From an uncultured Chloroflexota bacterium (lineage in GTDB: Bacteria; Chloroflexota; Anaerolineae; Anaerolineales; Villigracilaceae), in contig CAILWD010000071.1 in the NCBI GenBank assembly GCA_903837815.1, positions 1 to 11,206 on the forward strand: 11,206 nt of DNA. The letters are read 5' to 3'. Numbering within the stretch: position 1 is the first letter of the stretch; every line of letters begins with the position of its first letter. Shown here piece by piece: positions 1 through 5,372 of the stretch. The notes under the pieces were generated by a model. It ran no database searches. It saw only the letters and a program-made list of their open reading frames with translations, and was not told where the DNA came from. The translations under genes and the position numbers were made by a program.

Positions 1-131
1 CAGCCCTCGCCCTGGCGGTCATGGGCTTTTTGGGAGTTGCCTCACTGCTCGAGATGGCAAACTACGTTTGGGCGGCCGCCCTGATTGTGGTGGGCGCGTT
101 TTTGCTCATCCGTTATTTTGTCAAACGGTGA
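1..131 (+). CDS. C-terminal fragment of a membrane protein (5' end outside window)
   Basis: The frame that starts at base 3 is open from the window edge to a TGA at 129-131 and gives 42 residues. They are almost all hydrophobic: one membrane segment (Ala-Leu-Ala-Val-Met-Gly-Phe-Leu), a short Glu/Asn-containing turn, a second segment rich in Ala, Val and Leu, and a basic tail ending Tyr-Phe-Val-Lys-Arg. This two-helix hairpin with a positively charged cytoplasmic end resembles the tails of small multi-helix proteins such as the DUF5668/LiaF-like group, but too little is present to assign a family. The intrinsic terminator 40 bases downstream on the same strand supports a genuine gene end here. 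Confidence 0.6.
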   Translation, partial: ALALAVMGFLGVASLLEMANYVWAAALIVVGAFLLIRYFVKR

Positions 132-170
132 ACCTGCGGTTCGTAGATTTTCGGCCGACACTTGAATCGG

Positions 171-200
171 AAATCCCGGCATGTGCGCCGGGATTTTTTA
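171..200 (+). terminator. Intrinsic terminator after the partial membrane protein gene
   Basis: A perfect 10-bp stem (AAATCCCGGC at 171-180 with GCCGGGATTT at 187-196) has a 6-nt loop and runs into a T tract through 199. The T tract is on the plus strand, so it ends the upstream plus-strand gene. The opposite strand lacks a T run, so it is a poor terminator for the converging lipoprotein gene. Confidence 0.85.
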
Positions 201-214
201 TTCTTCCTGATGCC

Positions 215-805
215 TTATGGGCCAAGAGTGATGATTGGGAATATGAAGAGGAAGGTCGGCGTTGGCGTCGGAAATATTAAAATGGGCGGAATGAGGATGA
301 TCCCTCCGGTAGGCGTTGGAGCAGGCGTATTCGTTGGCGTGGGGGTTGGCTGGGTGGGCGTTGGAGGCGCGGCGATGGACGGGAGTGTCTCCGGGACACA
401 GGTGGCATTGGTGACTGAACCCGCAATCCACGCGAAACCGCCATTGCCGCCTGCAAATTCAATATACCACCAAGTCCCGTCGAAGTTCTTTCCTGCCACT
501 TTGGCTGTGCCTCCCTGAGGGATGTTGCCGATGACACTGTAAATCTGTCCCGGCCCATTGCGGACGTTCGCGACCGTGGTTGTCGTCACCGTAGGCGCGC
601 AGGTTTCTGTGACTGCGGGCGTTGGGGTGGGTGTGGGTGTTTGAGTTGTGGATGCGCTGCTGGCGAATGTGGGCGTGGGCGTTCCAGTTTCATTTGTCGA
701 CGGCGGTTCGGTTGGGGTTGCCGCTCCCGCCGGCAGGTTGCAGGCGAACATGGCAAGGCTGATTGCAAGCGCTGAGAGTAAAGTATTCCTGTTTTTTGCA
801 AACAT
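215..805 (-). CDS. SH3-domain lipoprotein with Pro/Thr-rich linkers
   Basis: A 196-residue exported protein. I chose the ATG at 803-805 because it has a GGAGG Shine-Dalgarno just upstream and opens a classic signal peptide; a longer frame upstream runs through the neighbouring gene and is not used. Residues 1-21 are a basic-hydrophobic leader ending Met-Phe-Ala before Cys22, a loose lipobox, so it is probably a lipid-anchored surface protein. Residues 30-68 are a Thr/Pro/Ser linker. About 76-133 form a bacterial SH3-like domain (Val-Arg-Asn-Gly-Pro-Gly near 81-86, Trp-Trp-Tyr near 112-114), flanked by Cys69 and Cys136, which could pair. A second Pro/Thr linker (148-166) leads to an unusual Ile/Pro/Phe-rich hydrophobic tail. 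SH3-like domains of this kind usually bind cell-wall material or proteins; the ligand here is unknown. Confidence 0.8.
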   Translation of the reverse strand: MFAKNRNTLLSALAISLAMFACNLPAGAATPTEPPSTNETGTPTPTFASSASTTQTPTPTPTPAVTETCAPTVTTTTVANVRNGPGQIYSVIGNIPQGGTAKVAGKNFDGTWWYIEFAGGNGGFAWIAGSVTNATCVPETLPSIAAPPTPTQPTPTPTNTPAPTPTGGIILIPPILIFPTPTPTFLFIFPIITLGP

Positions 806-833
806 GGTTTTCCTCCAAGAAATTAATGCCTGC

Positions 834-861
834 ATTATAGACCGTAATAGTGGAAATTCAA
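834..861 (-). promoter_or_regulatory. Sigma70-type promoter of the SH3 lipoprotein gene
   Basis: Read on the minus strand there is TTGAAT (861-856), a 16-base spacer and a perfect TATAAT (839-834). Transcription would start near 827, giving a leader of about 22 bases that contains the GGAGG ribosome site. The lipoprotein can therefore be expressed independently of the DUF1801 gene upstream. Confidence 0.72.
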
Positions 862-897
862 CCCCACCATTCTTCCCACATTCTGAAGGAAGGCAAG

Positions 898-1305
898 TCA
901 GGCTTTCCTTGCCGCTTTCAGCGCCTGTTTGAGGAGTTCCTTCAACACTTTGATATCCACATCTTCCAGCTTCTTGATGTACAAGCAACCTTTCCCTGTT
1001 TTGCACTTGCCCAGTTTTTTCAACAAGTTTGATTCCAGCCAGTTTCCCAGCCCATAAAGAGTCAATTCCTGTTTGCGCGGAGAAAAGCCGATGACGAACC
1101 AGTCGAGTTCGCGCCCGCTTTCGTATTTGAGATGAATGTTTCCAAAACCGACGATGCTTGAGCCCCACATCTTCGGCTCCTGTTTTGTAACTTGCTGCAT
1201 CATCTTCAAAATCTCGAAACTGTCTGCCCGTTTTATCTCGTCTTGGATTCCATTCAAAAAGTCGGTAACGCTCGCATCGTTGAGTTTGGTCTTCAATTCA
1301 GCCAT
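898..1305 (-). CDS. DUF1801 family protein
   Basis: A 135-residue cytoplasmic protein recognised by the overall pattern of the DUF1801 family. It has a helical N-terminus (about 1-45), then Trp-Gly-Ser-Ser-Ile-Val-Gly-Phe-Gly (47-55), then a beta-rich core with Asp-Trp-Phe-Val-Ile-Gly-Phe-Ser-Pro-Arg (68-77) and Leu-Thr-Leu-Tyr. It ends with a Lys-rich segment containing Gly-Lys-Gly-Cys-Leu-Tyr-Ile-Lys before a C-terminal helix. The length is typical of the family. No catalytic residues are established for these proteins and I infer no function. The ATG at 1303-1305 is supported by AGGAGA seven bases upstream. It follows the terminator of the amidase operon with almost no leader left over, so it depends on read-through or on a weak promoter overlapping the terminator tail. 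Confidence 0.82.
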   Translation of the reverse strand: MAELKTKLNDASVTDFLNGIQDEIKRADSFEILKMMQQVTKQEPKMWGSSIVGFGNIHLKYESGRELDWFVIGFSPRKQELTLYGLGNWLESNLLKKLGKCKTGKGCLYIKKLEDVDIKVLKELLKQALKAARKA

Positions 1306-1321
1306 GAGGTTCTCCTATTTC

Positions 1322-1361
1322 TAAAATAAAAAACTCGGAAGCCTGCCAGACTTCCGAGTTT
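1322..1361 (-). terminator. Intrinsic terminator of the methyltransferase-amidase operon
   Basis: An 11-bp perfect stem (1331-1341 with 1351-1361, core ACTCGGAAG) has a 9-base loop. On the minus strand it is followed by a run of six T and a further T-rich stretch down to 1322. It starts only a few bases after the amidase stop codon. The tail almost touches the DUF1801 ribosome site, so it could also act as an attenuator for that gene. Confidence 0.85.
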
Positions 1362-1367
1362 AGACGC

Positions 1368-3056
1368 TTACAAAACCTTGAAATATACCTGTGGCTCTTT
1401 TCTTTCGACAGCCCGTTCTGCATTGACTGCCAGCCTCAGCAGGGCGTTTTCCTGCCACGGGCGTCCGATGGCTTGCATCCCGATGGGAAGACCCTTTGTT
1501 GTGTAACCAACGGGGAAGGAGATGGCGGGCAGACCCGTCAGGTTGCCAGCGGTGACGAAGCGCATGATTTCAACCGTGGTCGAGAGATCAGAGTCGCCGT
1601 CGGGCAGGGCGCCAGGCTTGATCTCAGGCGAAGCAATGGCGGTGGTGGGGGTCAGAATCATATCTACGTCTTTGAGCGCGTTTTCAAAGTTGCGGATGAT
1701 TCGCGTGCGTGCGCGTTGTGCCAGCAGGTAATCTCCCGCGTTGAAGGCGCGTCCCAGCGCCAGGTTAATGCGGACGTCCAGCCCGTGTTCGCGGTGATGT
1801 TCGGGGTAGGTGTAGCTCATCGCCTGCACCATCTCGCTGACGATGGTGACGGTGTGCGCCACGCGGTTCAATTCCAGGTCGGGGATAACGATCTCGCGGA
1901 TTTCCGCGCCCATGTCGGTGAAGCGTTTCAACATAACTTCGCAAGCCGCGACCACTTCCGCGTCCGCGTGTTGGAACCACTCTTTGTACACCCCAAGCTT
2001 GATTCCGCGCAAATCGGCTTTGTCCCAGCCTTCGAGCGTGGGCATGGGCTGATGAAGTGAGTTCGGGTCGCGTAGGTCGGGACCAGCCATCACGCCGTAG
2101 GCGAGAGCCATGTCTGTGGCAGTTGCCGCCAGCGGACCAACATGGGCGACGCTCCAGCACAGCGGAGCCGCGCCAAGTTCGCTGACCCGCCCGAAGGTGG
2201 ATTTGATTCCGAATACGCCGCAAAATGCAGCGGGGATTCGAATCGAGCCGCCGCCGTCCGCGCCGATGGCGACGGGGACAAGTCCCGCCGCGACAGCCGC
2301 CGCCGAGCCGCTCGAACTTCCGCCCGTGTAGTGGTTGACGTTGTACGGGTTGCGCGCCGTGCCGTGATGCGGATTCAATCCCGTCACGTTGATGCCGATT
2401 TCGTGCATGTTGGTCTTGCCGACCAGTAACGCTCCCGCCGCGCGCATTCGCGCCACCACCGTGGCATCCTCCGTCGCTGGCGACTGACCCAGAAACGATG
2501 TGCCGACTTTGGTCGGGTAGGGAACCATGTCGAGTTCGTCTTTGACTGCCACTGGCACGCCGTCAAAAACGCTGAGCGGCTTGCCCGCCTTGATTCTTTG
2601 CGTGGATTCACGCGCCTGCCGCATCACGTCATCGCGGTCATAGAAAATCACAGCCCGCAGCGGAGGTGTGGCGTTGTTGCTGGCTTCGATGGCGTCCAGC
2701 AATTTCGCCGCCACTTCTTCGGGCGTGGTCTTGCCGTCGCGATAGGCTTTGGCGTAGTCGAAGACTGTGGCGAAGTGAAATCCGCGAGACTCCATCGCCG
2801 CCACACGTGGCAATTCCTTTTCTGGCACTGCCGCGTCTTTTGTGGCGTGTTCTCCCACGTGATAAATCGGATGGTGCGTCGGCGCTTCGTCGATGACCTG
2901 CTTCCGCATCCAGGCAATGCCCGCGCTTTCGAGCAGGCTGGGGATGAGCAACCCGCCGAGCGGACCCTCCACCAGCGAAGCAAACAGTTTCAACAGTCCG
3001 CCCGAAAGGTGGGGCAGTTTGACGGACTTGAGATCGTACACGCTTTTGTTTTCCAT
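1368..3056 (-). CDS. Amidase-signature family hydrolase (FAAH-like)
   Basis: A 562-residue serine hydrolase of the amidase signature (AS) family, which hydrolyses carboxylic or fatty-acid amides with a Ser-cisSer-Lys triad. All three residues are visible: Lys172 in Val-Ala-Val-Lys-Asp, Ser247 in Gly-Gly-Ser-Ser-Ser-Gly-Ser, and nucleophile Ser271 in Asp-Gly-Gly-Gly-Ser-Ile-Arg-Ile-Pro. The spacings (75 and 24 residues) equal those of mammalian fatty acid amide hydrolase, and Ile-Arg-Ile-Pro-Ala-Ala-Phe-Cys-Gly is close to FAAH. About 90 N-terminal residues precede the usual AS start; they include a hydrophobic stretch (15-50) that could dock on a membrane. This favours an amidase on lipid or hydrophobic amides over a GatA subunit, and no gatB or gatC is nearby. 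The ATG has AAAGGAC upstream. The gene begins 12 bases after the methyltransferase stop, so the two are co-transcribed. The substrate is unknown. Confidence 0.88.
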   Translation of the reverse strand: MENKSVYDLKSVKLPHLSGGLLKLFASLVEGPLGGLLIPSLLESAGIAWMRKQVIDEAPTHHPIYHVGEHATKDAAVPEKELPRVAAMESRGFHFATVFDYAKAYRDGKTTPEEVAAKLLDAIEASNNATPPLRAVIFYDRDDVMRQARESTQRIKAGKPLSVFDGVPVAVKDELDMVPYPTKVGTSFLGQSPATEDATVVARMRAAGALLVGKTNMHEIGINVTGLNPHHGTARNPYNVNHYTGGSSSGSAAAVAAGLVPVAIGADGGGSIRIPAAFCGVFGIKSTFGRVSELGAAPLCWSVAHVGPLAATATDMALAYGVMAGPDLRDPNSLHQPMPTLEGWDKADLRGIKLGVYKEWFQHADAEVVAACEVMLKRFTDMGAEIREIVIPDLELNRVAHTVTIVSEMVQAMSYTYPEHHREHGLDVRINLALGRAFNAGDYLLAQRARTRIIRNFENALKDVDMILTPTTAIASPEIKPGALPDGDSDLSTTVEIMRFVTAGNLTGLPAISFPVGYTTKGLPIGMQAIGRPWQENALLRLAVNAERAVERKEPQVYFKVL

Positions 3057-3068
3057 GTTGTCCTTTGG

Positions 3069-3617
3069 TTAGAAAATATACGGAATGAACATCTTCGACC
3101 GCTTCATGTAATCCTGATATTGACTGCCGAAGAAGCGCGTACATTCGGCTTCGTCTGCTTTGGCGGTGAAGACCAGAAAGATGGTTGCAGTGACGGCGAG
3201 CGTGGCGGCGGTCAGCGTGATGTGTTTGAAGAAGATGCCCCACGTCAGCAACAGCAGGGAGCAATATAACGGGTGGCGGATGTACTTGTAGATTCCGCTG
3301 GTGACAAGTTCGGTTGTTTTTTCGAACGACAACAGTGATGGGTCGCTTTCTCGTTTTTCAACCGCCTTTCCTCTCGTCCGCAGGAAGTGAACTCCGAAGC
3401 CAAGCGGGATGAGACAGACGAAGAGCAAAGTCCACGCGATGACTTGATTCCACGCCAGCGGCTGGACACACCAAAACCTCACGTTGAGCAGGAACAAGCC
3501 CAGAATACATTCCCACGCAAGGAAGCGGTAAAACCCATGGGACTGCGGCGAACCCAATGACTTGCGCGAGATGAAGATGATGGCGGCAGACCCAAGAACG
3601 AAAATCCAGGCTTCCAT
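3069..3617 (-). CDS. Isoprenylcysteine carboxylmethyltransferase (ICMT/PEMT) family membrane protein
   Basis: A 182-residue integral membrane methyltransferase-like protein. Hydrophobic segments lie at about 4-17, 32-48, 60-78 and a long pair at 117-152. The family hallmark is Thr-Ser-Gly-Ile-Tyr-Lys-Tyr-Ile-Arg-His-Pro-Leu-Tyr (106-118), followed near the C-terminus by Asp-Glu-Ala-Glu-Cys (155-159), Phe-Gly-Ser-Gln-Tyr-Gln-Asp-Tyr (163-170) and a basic tail. In ICMT and PEMT-type enzymes the His-Pro and Glu-rich parts bind S-adenosylmethionine. Bacterial members act on varied and mostly unknown substrates, often lipids, so the name gives the fold rather than the reaction. The ATG has an AAGGAGG site. 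The amidase follows 12 bases later, which suggests a shared pathway, perhaps around a membrane-associated substrate (inference). Confidence 0.82.
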   Translation of the reverse strand: MEAWIFVLGSAAIIFISRKSLGSPQSHGFYRFLAWECILGLFLLNVRFWCVQPLAWNQVIAWTLLFVCLIPLGFGVHFLRTRGKAVEKRESDPSLLSFEKTTELVTSGIYKYIRHPLYCSLLLLTWGIFFKHITLTAATLAVTATIFLVFTAKADEAECTRFFGSQYQDYMKRSKMFIPYIF

Positions 3618-3633
3618 GGTTAGCCTCCTTGCG

Positions 3634-3735
3634 TCAAAAACTTTTCAGCAGATGCAAAATAGGCGGATTCGACTCCGAACCCGCCTCGGTGTATGCGATT
3701 TGACAACCTTCGATTTCGATCTTTCCCGTCATCAT
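3634..3735 (-). pseudogene. Probable remnant of an alpha/beta hydrolase gene (N-terminus only)
   Basis: A 33-codon frame from ATG-ATG at 3735 to TGA at 3634-3636, with GAGG about nine bases upstream. The peptide starts Met-Met-Thr-Gly-Lys-Ile-Glu-Ile-Glu-Gly and continues Cys-Gln-Ile-Ala-Tyr-Thr-Glu-Ala-Gly, then Asn-Pro-Pro-Ile-Leu-His-Leu. This is the normal opening of alpha/beta hydrolases (Gly-x-x-Ile-x-Tyr-x-Glu-x-Gly, then a hydrophobic strand before the His-Gly oxyanion motif). It breaks where His-Gly should appear and ends seven codons later. Reading past the stop gives no hydrolase sequence, so the rest of the gene has been deleted rather than frameshifted. It lies 16 bases before the methyltransferase start and could be translated as a leader peptide, but I favour a decayed fragment. 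Confidence 0.5.
3661..3686 (-). other. Hairpin in the upp-methyltransferase interval, possible weak terminator
   Basis: An 11-bp stem (3661-3671 with 3676-3686) has a 4-base loop. Its one imperfect pair is G-U on the minus strand but A-C on the plus strand, so it is stable only in minus-strand RNA. It is followed there by ATTTTG, a poor T tract. It lies inside the hydrolase remnant, so it may be coincidental; otherwise it would reduce read-through from upp. Confidence 0.3.
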
Positions 3736-3746
3736 GGTTCTCGCCT

Positions 3747-3774
3747 CACTGTCCACTGACGACTGATTGCTGAA
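3747..3774. repeat. Heptanucleotide tandem repeat, four degenerate units
   Basis: CTG recurs at 3749, 3756, 3763 and 3770, exactly every 7 bases. The units are CACTGTC, CACTGAC, GACTGAT and TGCTGAA. The tract abuts the upp stop codon (3775-3777) and lies just upstream of the hydrolase remnant. The other two heptad tracts in the window are at 4451-4471 and 9450-9498. Confidence 0.6.
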
Positions 3775-4401
3775 CTATCCCGTGCCGAACTGCCTGTCGC
3801 CCGCATCGCCAAGCCCGGGGACGATGTAGCCTTTCTCGTTGAGATGGTCGTCAATGGCGGCGAGATGGATGGGGATGTCGGGATGAGCCGTTTGCATCGC
3901 CTGGACACCTTCGGGAGATCCAATCAACCCGACGAATTTGATTTTCTTCACTCCCCATCTTTTGAGTATATCCGCTGTTGCAACGGCAGAACCGCCTGTT
4001 GCCAGCATCGGGTCGAGAATCAGACACACAGATACAGTTTGTTCGAGCGGGAGCTTGTTGTAGTATTCCACAGGCCGCAGGGTGCGCTCATCGCGGTACA
4101 GGCCAATGTGCCAGACCTCCGCAACGGGCATAAGTTCCCACACGCCTTCGACCATTCCCAATCCAGCGCGCAGAATGGGGATGAGCCCGATTTTCTCTTG
4201 TAATTCCACTCCCATGGTTTTAGCAAGTGGGGTTTCGACTTCCCGAGGTATGACGAGCAGGTCGGCAGTGGCTTCATAGGTTAGAAGCGCGGCAATCTCG
4301 CGCACCAACTCGCGGAATTTTTTGGGTTCGATGTCTTTTCCGCGCAAGCGCGACAATTTATGGGCGACGAGCGGATGTTTGGATGGAAAAACGTTGGACA
4401 C
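3775..4401 (-). CDS. upp: Uracil phosphoribosyltransferase
   Basis: A 208-residue cytosolic enzyme that converts uracil and PRPP to UMP plus pyrophosphate (pyrimidine salvage). The length and motifs are typical. They are Pro-Ile-Leu-Arg-Ala-Gly-Leu-Gly-Met (75-83), Gly-Leu-Tyr-Arg-Asp-Glu (100-105), and the PRPP-binding loop Leu-Asp-Pro-Met-Leu-Ala-Thr-Gly-Gly-Ser (129-138). The C-terminal uracil-binding segment Gly-Tyr-Ile-Val-Pro-Gly-Leu-Gly-Asp-Ala-Gly-Asp-Arg (191-203) ends in Phe-Gly-Thr-Gly. The start is GTG (4399-4401), chosen because a GGAGGT site lies five bases upstream and because residue 1 then fits the family. It is the first gene of the minus-strand block and has its own promoter. 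No uracil permease gene is adjacent. Confidence 0.95.
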   Translation of the reverse strand: MSNVFPSKHPLVAHKLSRLRGKDIEPKKFRELVREIAALLTYEATADLLVIPREVETPLAKTMGVELQEKIGLIPILRAGLGMVEGVWELMPVAEVWHIGLYRDERTLRPVEYYNKLPLEQTVSVCLILDPMLATGGSAVATADILKRWGVKKIKFVGLIGSPEGVQAMQTAHPDIPIHLAAIDDHLNEKGYIVPGLGDAGDRQFGTG

Positions 4402-4405
4402 AATG

Positions 4406-4411
4406 ACCTCC
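4406..4411 (-). promoter_or_regulatory. Ribosome binding site that fixes the GTG start of upp
   Basis: On the minus strand GGAGGT precedes GTG by five bases. There is no ATG in frame at a suitable distance, so the site decides the unusual start codon. Confidence 0.75.
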
Positions 4412-4427
4412 AGAAATGGGTTACTTT

Positions 4428-4456
4428 ATTATAGCCCGCAAGGTGATTTTTGACCC
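4428..4456 (-). promoter_or_regulatory. Promoter of upp
   Basis: On the minus strand a perfect TATAAT (4433-4428) lies 17 bases after GGGTCA (4456-4451), a weak -35. Transcription would start near 4421, leaving about 20 bases of leader with the GGAGGT site. The -35 lies in a heptad repeat tract. Confidence 0.65.
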
Positions 4457-4471
4457 GTGACTTATGACCTT
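4451..4471. repeat. Heptanucleotide tandem repeat, three units (TGACnnn)
   Basis: TGACCCG, TGACTTA and TGACCTT follow one another without a gap. The tract sits between the divergent upp and radical SAM genes and supplies the likely -35 bases of both. Confidence 0.55.
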
Positions 4472-4485
4472 GTTTTTCGTACATT
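4457..4485 (+). promoter_or_regulatory. Possible promoter of the radical SAM-Ddn operon
   Basis: GTGACT (4457-4462), a 17-base spacer and TACATT (4480-4485) each match the sigma70 consensus at four of six positions. The start point would be near 4492, just ahead of the AAGGAG ribosome site. It is weak, but it is the best candidate in a short interval. Confidence 0.4.
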
Positions 4486-4508
4486 TTAGAAGAGAACAAG
4501 GAGTCGAA

Positions 4509-5372
4509 ATGAAACTCGAAGGCTTGCACATTCTTTTGACCTATCAATGTACCTGCGAGTGCGACCACTGCTTCGTATGGGGCAGTCCGTGGCAGACAGG
4601 GACGCTCACATCTGAGCAGATTGAAAATGTTTTGGGACAGGCAAAGGAGGCAGGCGTCGCTTCGATTTACTTCGAGGGCGGCGAGCCGTTTTTGTATTAT
4701 GCGATTTTGGTCAAGGCGGTTCGCAGGGCGGCGGATATGGGATTTTCCGTCGGGATTGTCTCCAACGCGTATTGGGCAAACTCCGTTGCAGACGCGGAGG
4801 AGTGGCTGAGACCTTTTGCAGGACGACTTGCGGACCTTGCAATCAGCAGTGACTTGTTCCATTGCAGTGAATGCCTCGGTGAATGTCCGCAAAATGCGAT
4901 GGTGGCGGCAAAGTGGCTGCACATCCCAACAGGGATGATCAGCATCGACCAGCCCGAAGTGCAGGGAGAGTCGTCGGTGATGTATCGAGGTCGGGCGGCG
5001 AAAAAACTCGCTGAAAGAGCAGCCAGCCATCGGTGGGAAGGTTTTGACCGCTGTCCGCATGAAGATTTGCGCGAGCCTGGTCGAGTCCACCTCGATCCGC
5101 TTGGCAACATCCACATCTGCCAGGGCGTTGTGATTGGCAATCTGTTCGAAACTCCGCTCAAGGAGATTTGTGAAAGCTATAATGCGGATGCCCACCCAAT
5201 TTGCGGACCGTTGCTTGCGGGTGGACCTGTTGCGCTGGTGACGGAGTACAATTTGCCGCATGAACCATCCTACGCCGACGCCTGCCACTTGTGCTACGAA
5301 GCGCGGACGATGCTGAGAGAGCGCTTCCCGCAGGTTCTTAATCCCAACCAAATGTATGGAGTGATGAAATAA
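4509..5372 (+). CDS. Radical SAM protein with auxiliary-cluster-like C-terminal domain
   Basis: A 287-residue protein. I start at the ATG at 4509, which has AAGGAG six bases upstream; the longer frame from 4464 has no ribosome site. Residues 14-21 carry the radical SAM cluster motif Cys-x3-Cys-x2-Cys (Cys14, 18, 21, with an extra Cys16). Gly-Gly-Glu-Pro at 57-60 is the SAM-binding motif, so the N-terminal two thirds is a radical SAM barrel that cleaves S-adenosylmethionine with a 4Fe-4S cluster. The C-terminal part has Cys182, Gly-x4-Cys (199-204) and Cys-x2-Cys (259-262). This is a shortened SPASM/twitch-like set able to hold one auxiliary cluster; Cys221 and Cys232 are also present. A further group, Cys119-x2-Cys122-x3-Cys126, is unusual. 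No precursor peptide gene is seen nearby. It shares a 1-base overlap with the downstream flavin-type protein. Its substrate is unknown. Confidence 0.85.
   Translation: MKLEGLHILLTYQCTCECDHCFVWGSPWQTGTLTSEQIENVLGQAKEAGVASIYFEGGEPFLYYAILVKAVRRAADMGFSVGIVSNAYWANSVADAEEWLRPFAGRLADLAISSDLFHCSECLGECPQNAMVAAKWLHIPTGMISIDQPEVQGESSVMYRGRAAKKLAERAASHRWEGFDRCPHEDLREPGRVHLDPLGNIHICQGVVIGNLFETPLKEICESYNADAHPICGPLLAGGPVALVTEYNLPHEPSYADACHLCYEARTMLRERFPQVLNPNQMYGVMK

Noticed and set aside
68..280. A 70-codon frame at the left end
   Set aside because: It overlaps the end of a membrane protein gene, the terminator and the lipoprotein gene, and resembles nothing.
300..660. GT-rich repeats (GGCGTTGGNGTG-like) that look like a tandem array
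   Set aside because: They are the reverse complement of Pro/Thr linker codons in the SH3 lipoprotein; no regular unit or spacer structure, so not CRISPR or a satellite.
2598..3269. A 223-codon plus-strand frame opposite the amidase and methyltransferase genes
   Set aside because: It lies antisense to motif-bearing genes, has Arg/His/Gln-rich non-protein-like composition, and no start signals.
3661..3690. tRNA T-arm-like sequence on the minus strand (GGTTCG followed by GTCGAATCC)
   Set aside because: The rest of a tRNA (acceptor, D and anticodon arms) is missing, the loop spacing is wrong for a T arm, and the bases are explained by the hydrolase remnant reading frame and a simple hairpin.
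4464..4508. Upstream ATG at 4464 as start of the radical SAM gene
   Set aside because: No ribosome site, it overlaps the likely promoter, and the extra 15 residues precede the conserved family start; the ATG at 4509 has a good AAGGAG.
4281..5351. A 356-codon open frame on the minus strand opposite the radical SAM gene
   Set aside because: It is the antisense shadow of two well-supported genes (upp and radical SAM), has no ribosome site and no recognisable domain.
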